A stretch of DNA of 64,000 nucleotides from contig JBBELK010000164.1 in assembly GCA_037783545.1 (NCBI GenBank), positions 62,001 to 126,000 of the forward strand, read 5' to 3'. Both the position numbers and the translations under genes were made by a program. Every line of letters starts with the position of its first letter. Positions within the stretch are counted from its first letter, which is position 1. The notes beneath the pieces were generated by a model. It did not search any database, was not told the DNA's origin, and saw only the letters and a program-made list of their open reading frames with translations. This DNA comes from Henricia sp. BOLD:AAB3569 (lineage: Eukaryota > Echinodermata > Asteroidea > Spinulosida > Echinasteridae). Of this stretch, positions 1 to 10,058 are shown one piece after another.

Positions 1-620
1 TGAGAGACTCGGACGGGATATCAAGCCAGGTAGTGACATTAATTATGTCATACATAAACATGATGTCGTCATGTAATGAATAAAGTGCGTGCTCCACAAC
101 CAAGACGTCTGTCGCTCAACCTTGCTGCCAGATATTCGTCTCCCTGGATATATGTACACCTGTATGTTTTAACCCGAATGGTGGGGAAACACTAAATTTA
201 TACGTTATAACAGTAGCAAATGTAGAGTATGCTGCTTTCCATTGCAGCAGGACTTTGGACTTTCAATTCGGTATTAAAACCAATTTGGCTTGGATTTATA
301 GACTCCTAAAAGAAAGCAATGTCGCGAGAATGGAAATTAAATAAGGGAAATCATAAGGCTTAGGAAACGAGATACTGTACATGTGTGGAAGTCCATCAGT
401 AAAGAACTTCATTGCCAGACTTGCGATCTTGATTGTACAAACGTATGTACATGTTCTTTTAAGGGGTTCGGTTTTTGTTTGAGATGCAGATGAAATATTA
501 ATATATGTACGAAAAGAGCGCTTAACACAAGATTCTTTTGTTTTTCGCTATATTGTAATACAAGTTATGTTCCTTTGCAAAGTCCCAAGTTTTTAATTAC
601 TTTTACATGTACTTGTCATA

Positions 621-967
621 ACCGTAGTACGGAGCTCTGAAAGTGCCAGAAAGATGACATGTAGGATGACGGCTTCCCGTAATAATTTATCACGGGATGA
701 CGACATAAAGAACATAAGATAATGACATCCCAAGATGATTTATCACAGAATGACGACATCCAAATCGGAAGATGGCAACATGCCGAACAAAAATCGTTAT
801 ACATGTATGTTCTTTATGTCGTCATCTGTGATAAAATTATCTCGGGATGTCATCACCCGAGATAATTACCACTGGATGACGACATTTTGCACCGAATGTC
901 ATCCTGCTATAAATTATGTCAGGATCTCAACAAGATGGATAGCACTTCCAGAGCTCCGTACTACGGT
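621..967. mobile_element. Palindromic MITE with CCGTAGTACGGAGCTC termini
   Basis: Ends are inverted copies (CCGTAGTACGGAGCTCTG at 622, reverse complement ending at 966). The interior carries repeated GGATGACGACAT and its complement with imperfect fold-back pairing. Open frames here are repeat shadows. Confidence 0.65.
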
Positions 968-1180
968 ATTTCACAACGAAAATCTTAAAATGTAGCTGTG
1001 AATTTACTACTGTCTATAGTGGACTTTGGATAAAGGCCACTTATCTTTGGTTTCACTGTGTATTCAGGGAAAACTTACATTTTTGACAGTAAAGAAAGAG
1101 TCGGCATGAACAAACGACAAGCATTTTATGATCATTTTATTCTTTCTGGTATTCCCTATGGACGTAAACATGGTCAGGTA

Positions 1181-1186
1181 TTTATT
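1181..1186 (-). terminator. Candidate RPS12 polyadenylation signal (AATAAA)
   Basis: On the minus strand AATAAA lies about 70 nt after the RPS12 stop codon, the distance expected for the short 3'UTRs of ribosomal protein genes. A second AATAAA is at 1136-1141. The hexamers are seen; their use is inferred. Confidence 0.45.
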
Positions 1187-1256
1187 ACTTTGCAGACATT
1201 GTGTTCTCCTCCGTGATAGGTATTTTAGCAAGCTTTTTTTTTGTTCTGGAGAAGTT

Positions 1257-4200
1257 TTAGCGCCCCTTGAAGTAGTCGGTGAGGATATCAACAGCTGCGG
1301 ATTCTTTGCCATAGTCCTGCGGAAATAAAATAAAAGATATTATTTAATTAATTGATAACACAATTTCCATCATGGAAAGATAACGGACTATGCAAAATAC
1401 TTAAATGGTTCCTTGCATGATTTTGTGGCGTTTCTGTTTAAAGAATTAGCTTTGCTTATCAAAATGTCTCGGGAAAAATTAAGGTGTCCATTGCAAATCT
1501 ATCACAAGTACAGAGCCGATAAAATCACAAATCCCCGACAAGTACCACACAAGTCTAGTAACAAGAAGCAAAGGATGAACATGCACAAAATAATTCCTTT
1601 GTTGGAGTTTATTTGAATAGCTTGTGATGGACTCGACTAAAGCCCTGTTGTCCATTTTCATTAAATCAGTAAGGCTAGACCATGGAGGAGTTTCCTTCCT
1701 CCATGGCTAGACCAAAAATATATATACTGCATAATGCCTTACCTTTAATCTGTGAAAAAGAAATCAAAATGTTTAATCTTTAGATAAGCAACTTTTGGCT
1801 ATTTGTTGACTGTATGACGACTTACCTTGACTACAACGCAGCTGCAAGCGACAACCTTCCTGGCCTTTCCCTCCCTGTCGATCTTGCAAAGCCCCGCCCA
1901 CTCCCCAAGCTTTTTGTTGTCATCAACCTGAAAAAACAAAATCCCATGATTAATACGATTCTTGGAAAGAATTAGGTACAGTGTAGTTGAGTATGGATTC
2001 AGACCTTGTGTACAAAACATGAGACTGGCCGACTTTTACCCAATTTTCAAAAATCAACCATGAATCAGCACTGATTTATGCTTGATTTTGAGGGAAAAAA
2101 ATAGTTACGGTCAACATCTTAATTCTTACCTTGCTAAGAAATTCAATCTAAAAGAATGACAATCCTACTCCTTGTTGCAATTTAATTTGACGTTTCAGTC
2201 AGCAAGGGGAAGTTGAACAGCAGATGGCGTAAATTTAAGCCGTCCTCAGCAGTTTCTGGGTTCAAGATCAAGGTTTCTCTTCAACCTTTCGTAAGCTTAG
2301 GGAGCTTGTTTTTGTCATCACTGGACAAGCTGCTCATTTACATGCCACCCAAAAATTCCATTTTCATCAAAACTAGAACTCTAGATTTCAGGTCTGGACA
2401 TTAACCGAGGCCACCGAGGTCAACGGCCTTAAGCCCTACCGAGTTTGCTCAGATGCCCCTTCAAGATTTACAACTTGGCCAGCATGCCTTATCCTCTTAA
2501 ATTTGTGGGGTGTTATGGCCTAGCGGTCTAGTGCCTTGAACTTAAGTTCCTGTGCTAGTACTAGAATGTAGGTTCGATTCCTGGCCGTGACGGGTTGTGG
2601 CACCTGTGCCCTTGAGCAAGGCACTCAACCACACTTGCTCCCATTCCTGTAATTGGCGGTCCCTCCACTGTTGGATGTGGTATATATATAAATATTAACT
2701 TCATGTTGGTCCTTGTTAGCCAACAAATGTTGGCTTGTGTAGATGGGCCTTAACAGTGGAGTACTACTTGGCAGTATTTTGTAGAGTTATGGGTCTTTCT
2801 ATAAATTAGGGGTCCAATGTTGGTGTCCCCCGTTACATTTTACATCTTGTTTTTGTAAATTCAGGACACATTCTTTAAATACTTTCTATCTCAAAGAGTG
2901 AGTACATATGATTTTTGTACGAAAAATAACACATATCAGGTCTAACGGGAGACACTAAATGTCACACTTTTGGACCCCTAATTTATAGAAAGACCCTTAT
3001 GTGATATGAGTTTATTAGCAACTTGCCTTGTAGAGGTTGATGGAGTGTTCGGCACAGAGTGCTTCAACTAGTTTCTTGTACATTGCCTCGTCACAGTTGT
3101 TTGCAAGAACGCAGAGATGAGCTTGGCGTCTACACAATACACACAAAATAATGTTTTTGTCATTGGTTCTTCAGACAATATACATGTAGTTGGTTCTGGT
3201 CAAATTTCCCCCCTCCCCCGATAGCCCATTTTCCTTAGGAGAAAATTCCATCCATCGGACATCCTGGCTCTTCTGTGGCGCGGTGTCATATGCCTTTGTA
3301 TACGGGCATACAGTGGCGTAATGCACCTATCAATTGTTCTTGCTCATGTTTGCTCCTCAGACAAATTTGGGTTCAAAAAGCTTTCCTCACTAAATTTCTT
3401 AGGAAGAAGGAGCTTGGTTTGTCATCATAGGAACGTCTTCACGTCTCGTGTCCCCATTTATATATATTTGTCCTTCCGGAGTTCTTAGGTGGTGTTCCCA
3501 TTGGACTATTTTTGGTTAAACTACTGTGGTTGTGCGGTAGAAGTACAAAATTAAGTCCAATGGAGACACACGGAGAACTAGCGTCCCTGTCAATAAGCCA
3601 GTTGCGTGATAGATTTGCATAAATCCTAGAGTCCTGCCTCTGCGCTATGGCGCTCGCATAATAAGAGAGTACTGCACCAGACTACCAGGCCGTTGGCAAC
3701 GGTTGCCAAGTGGCAAGGGGGTGCACGCTAGAACATGTTAGCCGGCGCGAAAGTCTGTACGGTACCTGGAATACCTCGCACAGTACTCTATGCATTTTGA
3801 AGCTGGACCATCCGAAATTACATGTTGAAATTGCATGTTAAAACATGTACTCGCCATGAAGTTTCGTCAAAATAACGAGTTAGAACGTCTTGTTTGACTC
3901 GAAATGAACGTTAACTTTGAAAGCTGGATTGTTCCCAATCTGTGCATGATCAATTCAAGAAAAGAGTAACGATTTCGGGTTATGAGACCGGTTCAAAGTT
4001 GCCGATTGAACGTCGAACCCGAACGAAGGGAGACGTATACACTTTACAGCAAACTTGACTTGAAATAGGGGAAATAAGATGACATGCAGCTAGTAAATCT
4101 TGCCACAATATGATAAAAAATTAATATCGCCGTTGATTGTTTAATATCCATTCGACGGAACTTCGTCAGAAATTGGCGAGTTTTGCTGTTTCAGATCGCC

Positions 4201-7200
4201 GTTCAACGCGACAGCGAGCGACTCTCGTTTTGCGTACATGACCGGCATATTCCGAAGCCCAAGTAAAATCGCGAGAAATACATCAACGTACGCGACTTAA
4301 TTAAGTGGAGATATAAATACCGTACACCCTCGCCACTAATTCTTTCTAATATTACATGATATTATGCCCCCATAAAGTTTAAATTTGGTTAGGAAACGTG
4401 ATTTGGTTTAATAGGAAACATGAATTTTGCGTGTGTGGACCGGGAAAAATGGAAATGCGAAAATTATGCGATGCCTACTAAATATACCAAAATAAAAAGG
4501 TCGATCGTATCCCGGTTCGTGTTTGCTAGACAGATTTGTGAAACTGAGGACTGTTAGGAGATATAATTGTTTGTCTTTGTTTAAAATTTTATTCTAATCG
4601 AAGTGTGTTACGGGTGCTGTTTGTCGCCCACAAATTAGAGCCTGCCCTTTTTTCCCATCTCAATTTTTAGTGGTGAATTCCGTATTCCGCACGGATATAG
4701 ACAAACTCAACAACGTATAACACAACAACCGCTCGGTCAAGTTTTTGCAGCCAAAGTATTTCTAAAATCTGTTGTAACTTGTATGTAGCTAGATAATCAT
4801 TTTAATTCATAATTGAATTACTTTTGATTTTACCCAAGTTGCTGCGAGACGTCGATCATTTGCGGAAACAAACAGGCATGACCTTTTCTTTTCAAAAAAT
4901 TCGGAAGGTGTATTTGAAATCGTATGCCGGTCTTGTACGCAAAACGAGAGTCGCTCGCTGTTATGTTGAACGCGCGTTTTGGAACAGTAAAACTCGCCAA
5001 TTTCTGACGATGTTCCGTCAAATGGATAAACAATCAACGGCGCTATTAATTTTATCATATTGGCAAGATTTACAATCTGCATGTCATCTTATTTCCCCTA
5101 TTTCAAGTCAAGTTTGGTGTCTAGTGTATACGTCTCCCTTCGTTCGGGTTCGTGACGTTAAATCGGCAGCTTCAAACCAGTCTTATAACCCGAAATCGTT
5201 ACTCTTTTTTTTGAATTTATCATGCACAGATTGGGAACGATCCAGCTTTCAAAGTTAACGTCTATTTCGAGTCAAACAAGACGTTCTAACTCGTTATTTT
5301 GACGAAATTTCATGGCGAGTACATGTTTTAACATGCAATTTCAACATGTAATTTCGGATGGTCCAGCTTCAAAATGCATAGAGTACTGTGCGAGGTATTC
5401 CAGGTACCGTACAGACTTTCGCGCCGGCTAACATGTTCTAGCGTGCACCCCCTTGCCACTTGGCAACCGTTGCCAACGGCCTGGTAGTCTGGTGCAGTAC
5501 TCTCTTATTATGCGAGCGCCATAGCGCACAGGCAGGACTCTAGGATTTATGCAAATCTATCACGCAACTGGCTTATTTACAGCAGCCACGATGTAAAACT
5601 AGTTACAGGCCGAGAGGGGCGAGAGGAAACTTTCCGCTCAGCTGCGGTAATTTTACAGCCAGGGCTGTATTTTAGTCCAGTTGAATCAAAGCTGTTGATT
5701 CAACTGATAGGTGCATAACTACAGGGAGGCACAGGGGGTGCCACGTGGGCCATGGGCGGCCATGGGCCCCCCCGCCCCGCCCCCACCCCACCATGACTGG
5801 AGTGAAAACGAATTCGTTCATGCTTATGCATGTACGTGTAGCTTTGTTCCTTCCCTTGTCACCTACCGAATGTGACGCGGCACCGACCAACAGAATAGTG
5901 GGAACATTTTTCCAGTCACATTTTTAAAATCTTGGCTTTTCTTCTTCAGATTTGAGACCTGGTGTTTGGTTTACTTTAAGGCTAAAGAATTAAATCTACA
6001 GGGAAAGGAGAAGCACGTCATCTCTTACTTGTCCAGAGCTTTAGCAGCTTCATGGAGACCTCGAGCGAGGCCATCGTGAATCAAGGATGTCTTCAAGACT
6101 TCTTGCAAGGCGGTGTTTACGTCCATGGGTCCGCCGCCTACAGGAGCAGCGGCGGCGGCTGCACCTGGGGTGGGTCCATCTCTAGAAAATGGGAAAATAA
6201 ATTTGCCTTTTTACACGTCGTCCTTGTCAACCATTTTTGTTGTGCATTTTACGGAAGTTGATTTTGCTCATGTTTGCTCCTCAGACAAATTTGGGTTCAA
6301 AAAGCTTTCCTCACTAAATTTCTTAGGAAGAAGGAGCTTGGTTTGTCATCATAGGAACGTCTTCACGTCTCGTGTCCTCATTTATATATATTTATGTCCT
6401 TCCGGAGTTCTTAGGTGGTGTTCCCATTGGACTATTTTTTGTTAAACTACTGTGGTTGTGCGGTAGAATTACAAAATTAAGTACAATGGGGACACACTGA
6501 GAAGTAGTGTCCCTGTCAATTTACAGCAGCCACGATGTAAAACTAGTTACAGGCCGAGCGGGGTCACCGAAACTTTCCACTCGGCTGCGGTAATTTTACA
6601 GGGCTGTATTTCAGTCCAGTGGGAAGTTTTGCCCTGTAAAAACAACATGACCCTGCAGTAAATAATGGGCTTGGACAGAGAAAGTTTACAGCAGGTGGCA
6701 GCATGGAGGTGGTGGCAGTAACTTTCCACATGAGCACTGAAAACAAGTAGGAAATGGGAACGCACGGAAAGGTTACACGGAGGAATGTTCCCGCAAGGCC
6801 AAGGTCACATTCATCAATTTCTTTGAAAATATTTTTTCGGAAAGAGTTTGGAAGTTGATCAGAATTGTTTTCTTTAAAGGCAGAGGCTCGTCAGCAATGT
6901 GCGTGCCAAATTCGTGCCACGAAATACACAGCTCCGTGTAGCAAAGGCATGGAGATGCGTATTTCGTGGCACGAATTTGGCGTACGTGCATTGCTGACGA
7001 GCCTCTGCCTTTAAAATAACTCATTAAGCATCGGTAAGCGCAGATTTGATGGAAAAACCAAAATTTAGGAACGAAAATTTTAAGATTTTGTGAGGAAACA
7101 GTTTTTTTAAAACTTATTAAGCCCGTCTCATACGTTTTGCTCACAAAGTCATGAAAGTCTGAAGCCATGATCAACTTCTCAATTAATTCCTTTTTCTCAA

Positions 7201-7397
7201 ACTTGTACTTCTACTTCTGTGTGTTCTATATTAAAGTCATGGGATAAATTCTTAGTGGTTGGATGCAGAATTCAATCCCCCGTATTAAACATCAAAGCCG
7301 AGTTGCAAGAGTTTAGCTACGTATATTTCGTGAACATGCAAAATGCAGCGACATGTAATACACGCGCCCACAAAGCTTACCCTTCCGCGTCAGACAT
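1257..7397 (-). CDS. RPS12: 40S ribosomal protein S12 (eS12), five coding exons
   Basis: Small-subunit ribosomal protein eS12, part of the cytosolic 40S subunit. Coding exons, 5' to 3' on the minus strand: 7397-7381, 6181-6029, 3129-3027, 1927-1826, 1316-1257 (stop 1259-1257). Phases join exactly to 144 codons plus stop; human is 132 aa. Exon 1 encodes only MSDAEG (17 nt). Exon 2 has a Gly/Ala/Pro-rich stretch, then [20 protein letters not shown]. Exon 3 carries [17 protein letters not shown], exon 4 [20 protein letters not shown] and CSCVVVK, exon 5 [19 protein letters not shown]. All are near-identical to the family. The exon 3 donor is GCAAGT, so intron 3 (3026-1928) is GC-AG. An acceptor just before the start codon (about 7417, TTTTTACAG on the minus strand) implies an upstream 5'UTR exon; a GTAAGT donor near 7536 is a possible partner. 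Introns are loaded with mobile DNA. Identification is certain; only the 5'UTR is open. Confidence 0.95.
2242..2326 (-). ncRNA. Candidate C/D-box snoRNA in RPS12 intron 3
   Basis: On the minus strand the segment opens with stem GTCC, then a C box GTGATGA (2321-2315), and ends with a D box CTGA (2249-2246) followed by GGAC, which pairs with the opening GTCC. The span is 85 nt, a usual C/D snoRNA size. It lies inside an intron of a ribosomal protein gene; vertebrate RPS12 introns are known to host snoRNAs. The stretch just before the D box (AACCCAGAAACTG) would be the guide; I could not match it to an rRNA site from memory, and internal C'/D' boxes are not clear. The boxes and terminal stem are seen; function is inferred. 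Confidence 0.45.
2512..2690 (+). mobile_element. tRNA-derived SINE
   Basis: Contains an RNA polymerase III A-box-like stretch (TGGCCTAGCGGTCTAG) and a B box (GGTTCGATTCC) about 50 nt apart, but the cloverleaf is degenerate, so it is not a tRNA gene. The following body (CCCTTGAGCAAGGCACTCAA, then CACTTGCTCC) recurs in the SINE inside the second GPCR gene (62943-63316). It sits in RPS12 intron 3. Confidence 0.7.
2791..2996. mobile_element. Palindromic MITE with GGGTCTTTC termini
   Basis: Terminal inverted repeats of about 27 bp begin GGGTCTTTCTATAAATTAGG and end with the reverse complement. TTAT flanks both ends (2787-2790 and 2997-3000), a likely target-site duplication. There is no coding capacity. 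It lies in RPS12 intron 3 near the GC donor. Confidence 0.7.
3340..5682. repeat. Middle repeat of the nest, split by a foldback insertion
   Basis: 3340-3594 plus 5575-5682 together match the continuous copy at 6264-6621. Shared landmarks are TTGCTCATGTTTGCTCCTCA at the start and TTACAGCAGCCACGATGTAA after the break. The split copy also has short inverted ends (GCACCTATCA near 3324, TGATAGGTGC near 5704). Confidence 0.7.
3595..5574. mobile_element. Foldback transposon, about 2 kb
   Basis: Two inverted arms of roughly 650 bp (3595-4248 and 4925-5574) flank a spacer of about 675 bp. Outer termini read AAGCCAGTTGCGTGATAG and its reverse complement. Arms are highly similar with scattered differences. 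AT at 3593-3594 and 5575-5576 collapses to a single AT in the unoccupied copy at 6264-6621, indicating a 2-bp target duplication. No transposase is visible. The spacer shares a stretch (CACTAATTCT, then TTAGGAAAC) with about 27225-27330. Confidence 0.8.
6264..6621. repeat. Uninterrupted copy of the middle repeat (empty site)
   Basis: Near-identical to 3340-3594 joined to 5575-5682, with the junction reading GTCCCTGTCAATTTACAG. It lies in RPS12 intron 1 and serves as the natural empty-site control for the foldback insertion. Confidence 0.75.
6878..7010. mobile_element. Hairpin MITE, TTAA family, copy A
   Basis: Inverted repeats starting AGGCAGAGGCTCGTCAGCAA fold the whole 133 bp into a hairpin. 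TTAA lies directly outside both ends (6874-6877, 7011-7014). It belongs to a family with copies at 11629, 23668, 26462, 29364 and 63955. It lies in RPS12 intron 1. Confidence 0.8.
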
Positions 7398-7599
7398 GGT
7401 TTCAGCGGACGTCCTCGCTGTAAAAATAAATACACAAACAAAATCTTTAGTACATCATTTATCAATATTTAAAATATTGAGTGCAGATGATTCCTTGAAA
7501 AGGGTGATTTTATATGATTTTTTCCACCGCACTTACAATGGCTACCACAGGTTTAGGCGATCAAATTTACAGAGGGCGCTAGACTGATTGTGAACTAAA

Positions 7600-7690
7600 C
7601 AGGTTCCCGGACCTCATTGTATTCCACATACGAGCATGAATACTCGTGTGTGTATGTGGAATATGTGGTCCGGAAACCAGTCTAAATGCG
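7600..7690. repeat. Hairpin repeat with TGGAATATGTGG motif
   Basis: GTATTCCACATACGAG and CGTGTGTGTATGTGGAATA are inverted; the outer parts pair as GGTTCCCGGACC and GGTCCGGAAACC. The TGGAATATGTGGnnnGGGAACCAGTCTA end recurs at about 18838 and 47543, and a related end near 59790. Confidence 0.5.
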
Positions 7691-8216
7691 AACGACAAAA
7701 ACCGGTTAGGAGTGGGCGGGGCAGCATGGAGAATATTGGGAGGGGTAGGGGATCGCGCTTTACTCGTACTCGTGCTGGAGTAATCTTCCAAATTTAAATA
7801 CATGCGCGTGCGACCAGTAATTACAATGAACGATTAAATTAATTAAAACTACATTGTAGTATAACGTGAACAAGTTGTTTTTTTTACCTGTAGTATTTCT
7901 TCATGGCTGTAGTGCAAATCATTCCTACCTCCATGTGCAAATTATATATTTTTCTAAAAGTCAAAAACAAAACATGACTGACCCTTAAAATACGGGAAGA
8001 ATTTCCCTGCGTTTCTGAATGTTATGCGTAGGCCTATTCTAAAATAGTGTCGAAGAAACAAACAAAAACAGACGAGAACATTCCTTTTTTCCTATGAAAC
8101 AGATAAATTAGCGCAAACTAACGAATGTAGGAAGATTAATTAAGCCTTTGTTTTTACACTAGTTTGTAAACTATTTCACATCCTTATTAGGAAATTGCAA
8201 ATTCATGCAATCAATG

Positions 8217-8492
8217 TGCCAAAAGTGACATATTGAGCTCGTGCGAATGACGTCATTTTGGGAGTAAAACAATGCCGCGTCGTTGTGGAAGCAATGTGCG
8301 TGCGCGTTGTGTGTGTCCATAGCGCGCGTAACGCGCTATGATGAGGCTCCCATTGGTGGACTAAACCGCGTTGCGCCCACCAGGCCAGAGAGACACACAA
8401 CGCGCACGCACATCGCTTCCACAATGACTCAGCATTATTTGACTCCCAAAATGGCATATTCGCACGTGTTCGAAAGGGGTCAATACTTTCAA
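8217..8492. mobile_element. Palindromic MITE, about 275 bp
   Basis: Arms pair over most of the length: GTGGAAGCAATGTGCGTGCG on the left against CGCACGCACATCGCTTCCAC on the right, with TTTTGGGAGT/ACTCCCAAAA further out. Frames of 70-103 codons across it are shadows of the palindrome. Confidence 0.7.
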
Positions 8493-9660
8493 TAAACAAA
8501 ACTGTTTTAATCAATCATTTACATATTCATGTACATTTCTTAAAATCTAACGCAATTCAACTGTTTACAAATGCCTTCATTAATATACTTTTCAATTCAT
8601 ACAGATACAATCTTGTTTATAGTCCTTTTCCAGGTCATTATACATATTTACTGCATGCATGGTTCTTGAATATTTCAATACGACAGACAGACATTTTGCA
8701 CACAAAACTACATATAGCTGTAATCAGATTTTTAAACATTGCAAGCTTTGGTAAAGCATGAATTAATTCCCTTTACAGTCAAAATAAACGTGCATTTTAT
8801 TTTCAAAAAATAAACAGCAGTTTATTCTGATCAGCAAAGTGAGCTGAGACAACTTCACAAAATTTTAATCTAATGTAGAATAATTCTTTACGATATTTTT
8901 AGTCTGGATATAAATTATCTCGGTAAGTCGGTAAAAAAGTTTAAAACTTGCACTCAACGACACAAATTGACTAAAAAGTAGACAATCTTACAAATATTTT
9001 TTTCTACAACTAGCACATTTGCTACATTATTAAAGGAGTCTGTACTTTTTTTTAGTATTCTCTTGGGTCTTATATATAGATCTTGGTGTTTTAACTCGTT
9101 TGAAAATTTGAGTTTAAGCTGTTTTGGGGAATGGCCTCGACTCCTCTCCCCCCATTAGGTCGTTCAGACAAGGGGCGATCTCCGGAGCTAGCTCCGGAGA
9201 CAGCTAGCTCCACCCAAAACTCCCATTGACTGAACCCAACTTAGCTCGGAGCTATAGCTCCGGGGCAAAGAAAAAATGGCGGCGTTAGCATGCGATTTGG
9301 CTTGCTAAGGGCTTCTTAAGCAAAAAACGCTTATTGCGCCGCTTACATGTTTTATGAAATTGGAGCCTCCAAAGTTCCCCACCTCTTTACAGCCCCCTTC
9401 CCCAACCTTGAAATGTCTGACAACTCTAGTCTGGCCAAGATCATCTGGATCTTGTGTACAACTTTATAACTTTAGTTTAAAATGATTCTTGAATAAGAAG
9501 GTACAGTTTTCAGACTTCCTGTCTCTTATCTAATCCGTTAGCTGGAGAATCATCCCATCTTGAAAAAAAAAGAGGAATAATTAACCAGGTTAAGAGCCAT
9601 TTGAGCTTTATAACGTAAAACACTGGAGAAACTGCATGGGATTCAAGTTTAACTTGTCAA
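8493..9660. other. Intergenic, no gene seen
   Basis: AT-rich DNA between RPS12 and the F-box gene. The only structure noted is a short inverted GC-rich motif near 9180-9250 (AGCTCCGGAG repeats). No frame has family resemblance. Confidence 0.5.
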
Positions 9661-9669
9661 GTTTAACTT

Positions 9670-10030
9670 GTCAGAAAATAGACCATATCGATTAACTGCC
9701 ATATTGTGGGGCACCTTTTGTTACTTAAACCGTTCAGCATTGTAATAAGGACAATATGTGCAACCATGCATGTCCTCAAAGAACAAAGAAACTGCCCCAC
9801 AAGATGGCGGCTATTCGATATGGTCTATAGGCAAGATTCTGAAAAGCTACTGATATAAAAAACTTTGTGACTCTTGTTAGGAAATATAAACTGGCCAAGA
9901 TCCTTAAAATAATCCATTGAAACTGCATGGGATTCAAGTTTAACTTGTCAAGGAAGATAATTTTAGGCATAGAATTCAGGGAATAGACCGTATCGAATAG
10001 CTGCCATCTTGTGGGGCACCTTTTGTTCCT
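9670..10030. repeat. Broken copies of the ATAGACC hairpin family
   Basis: Three segments (about 9672-9722, 9781-9828, 9986-10030) carry the ATCGATATGG/CCATCTTGTGGGGCA ends of the hairpin family that is intact at 53112-53256. A repeated ATTCAAGTTTAACTTGTCA lies beside them. This looks like one element disrupted and partly duplicated, just after the F-box gene's stop codon. Confidence 0.55.
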
Positions 10031-10058
10031 TAAAACAATCCTCTAAAAGGCAAAGGGC

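Larger units (their letters stand above)
3225..5905. repeat. Outer repeat of a three-level transposon nest (host element)
   Basis: The two ends (about 3225-3315 and 5785-5905) are halves of a dispersed repeat that is uninterrupted, in the opposite orientation, at about 20110-20300. Shared landmarks are CATATGCCTTTGTATACGGG on one side and GACTGGAGTGAAAACGAATT on the other. The halves are separated by a second repeat (about 3316-5715), which is itself split by the foldback element at 3595-5574. Confidence 0.6.

Noticed and set aside
2520..2600. tRNA gene
   Set aside because: A and B boxes are present, but acceptor and anticodon stems do not fold, and a SINE body follows.
4824..5258. 144-codon frame inside the right foldback arm
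   Set aside because: Not mirrored by an intact frame in the left arm, and no family motif; a palindrome by-product.
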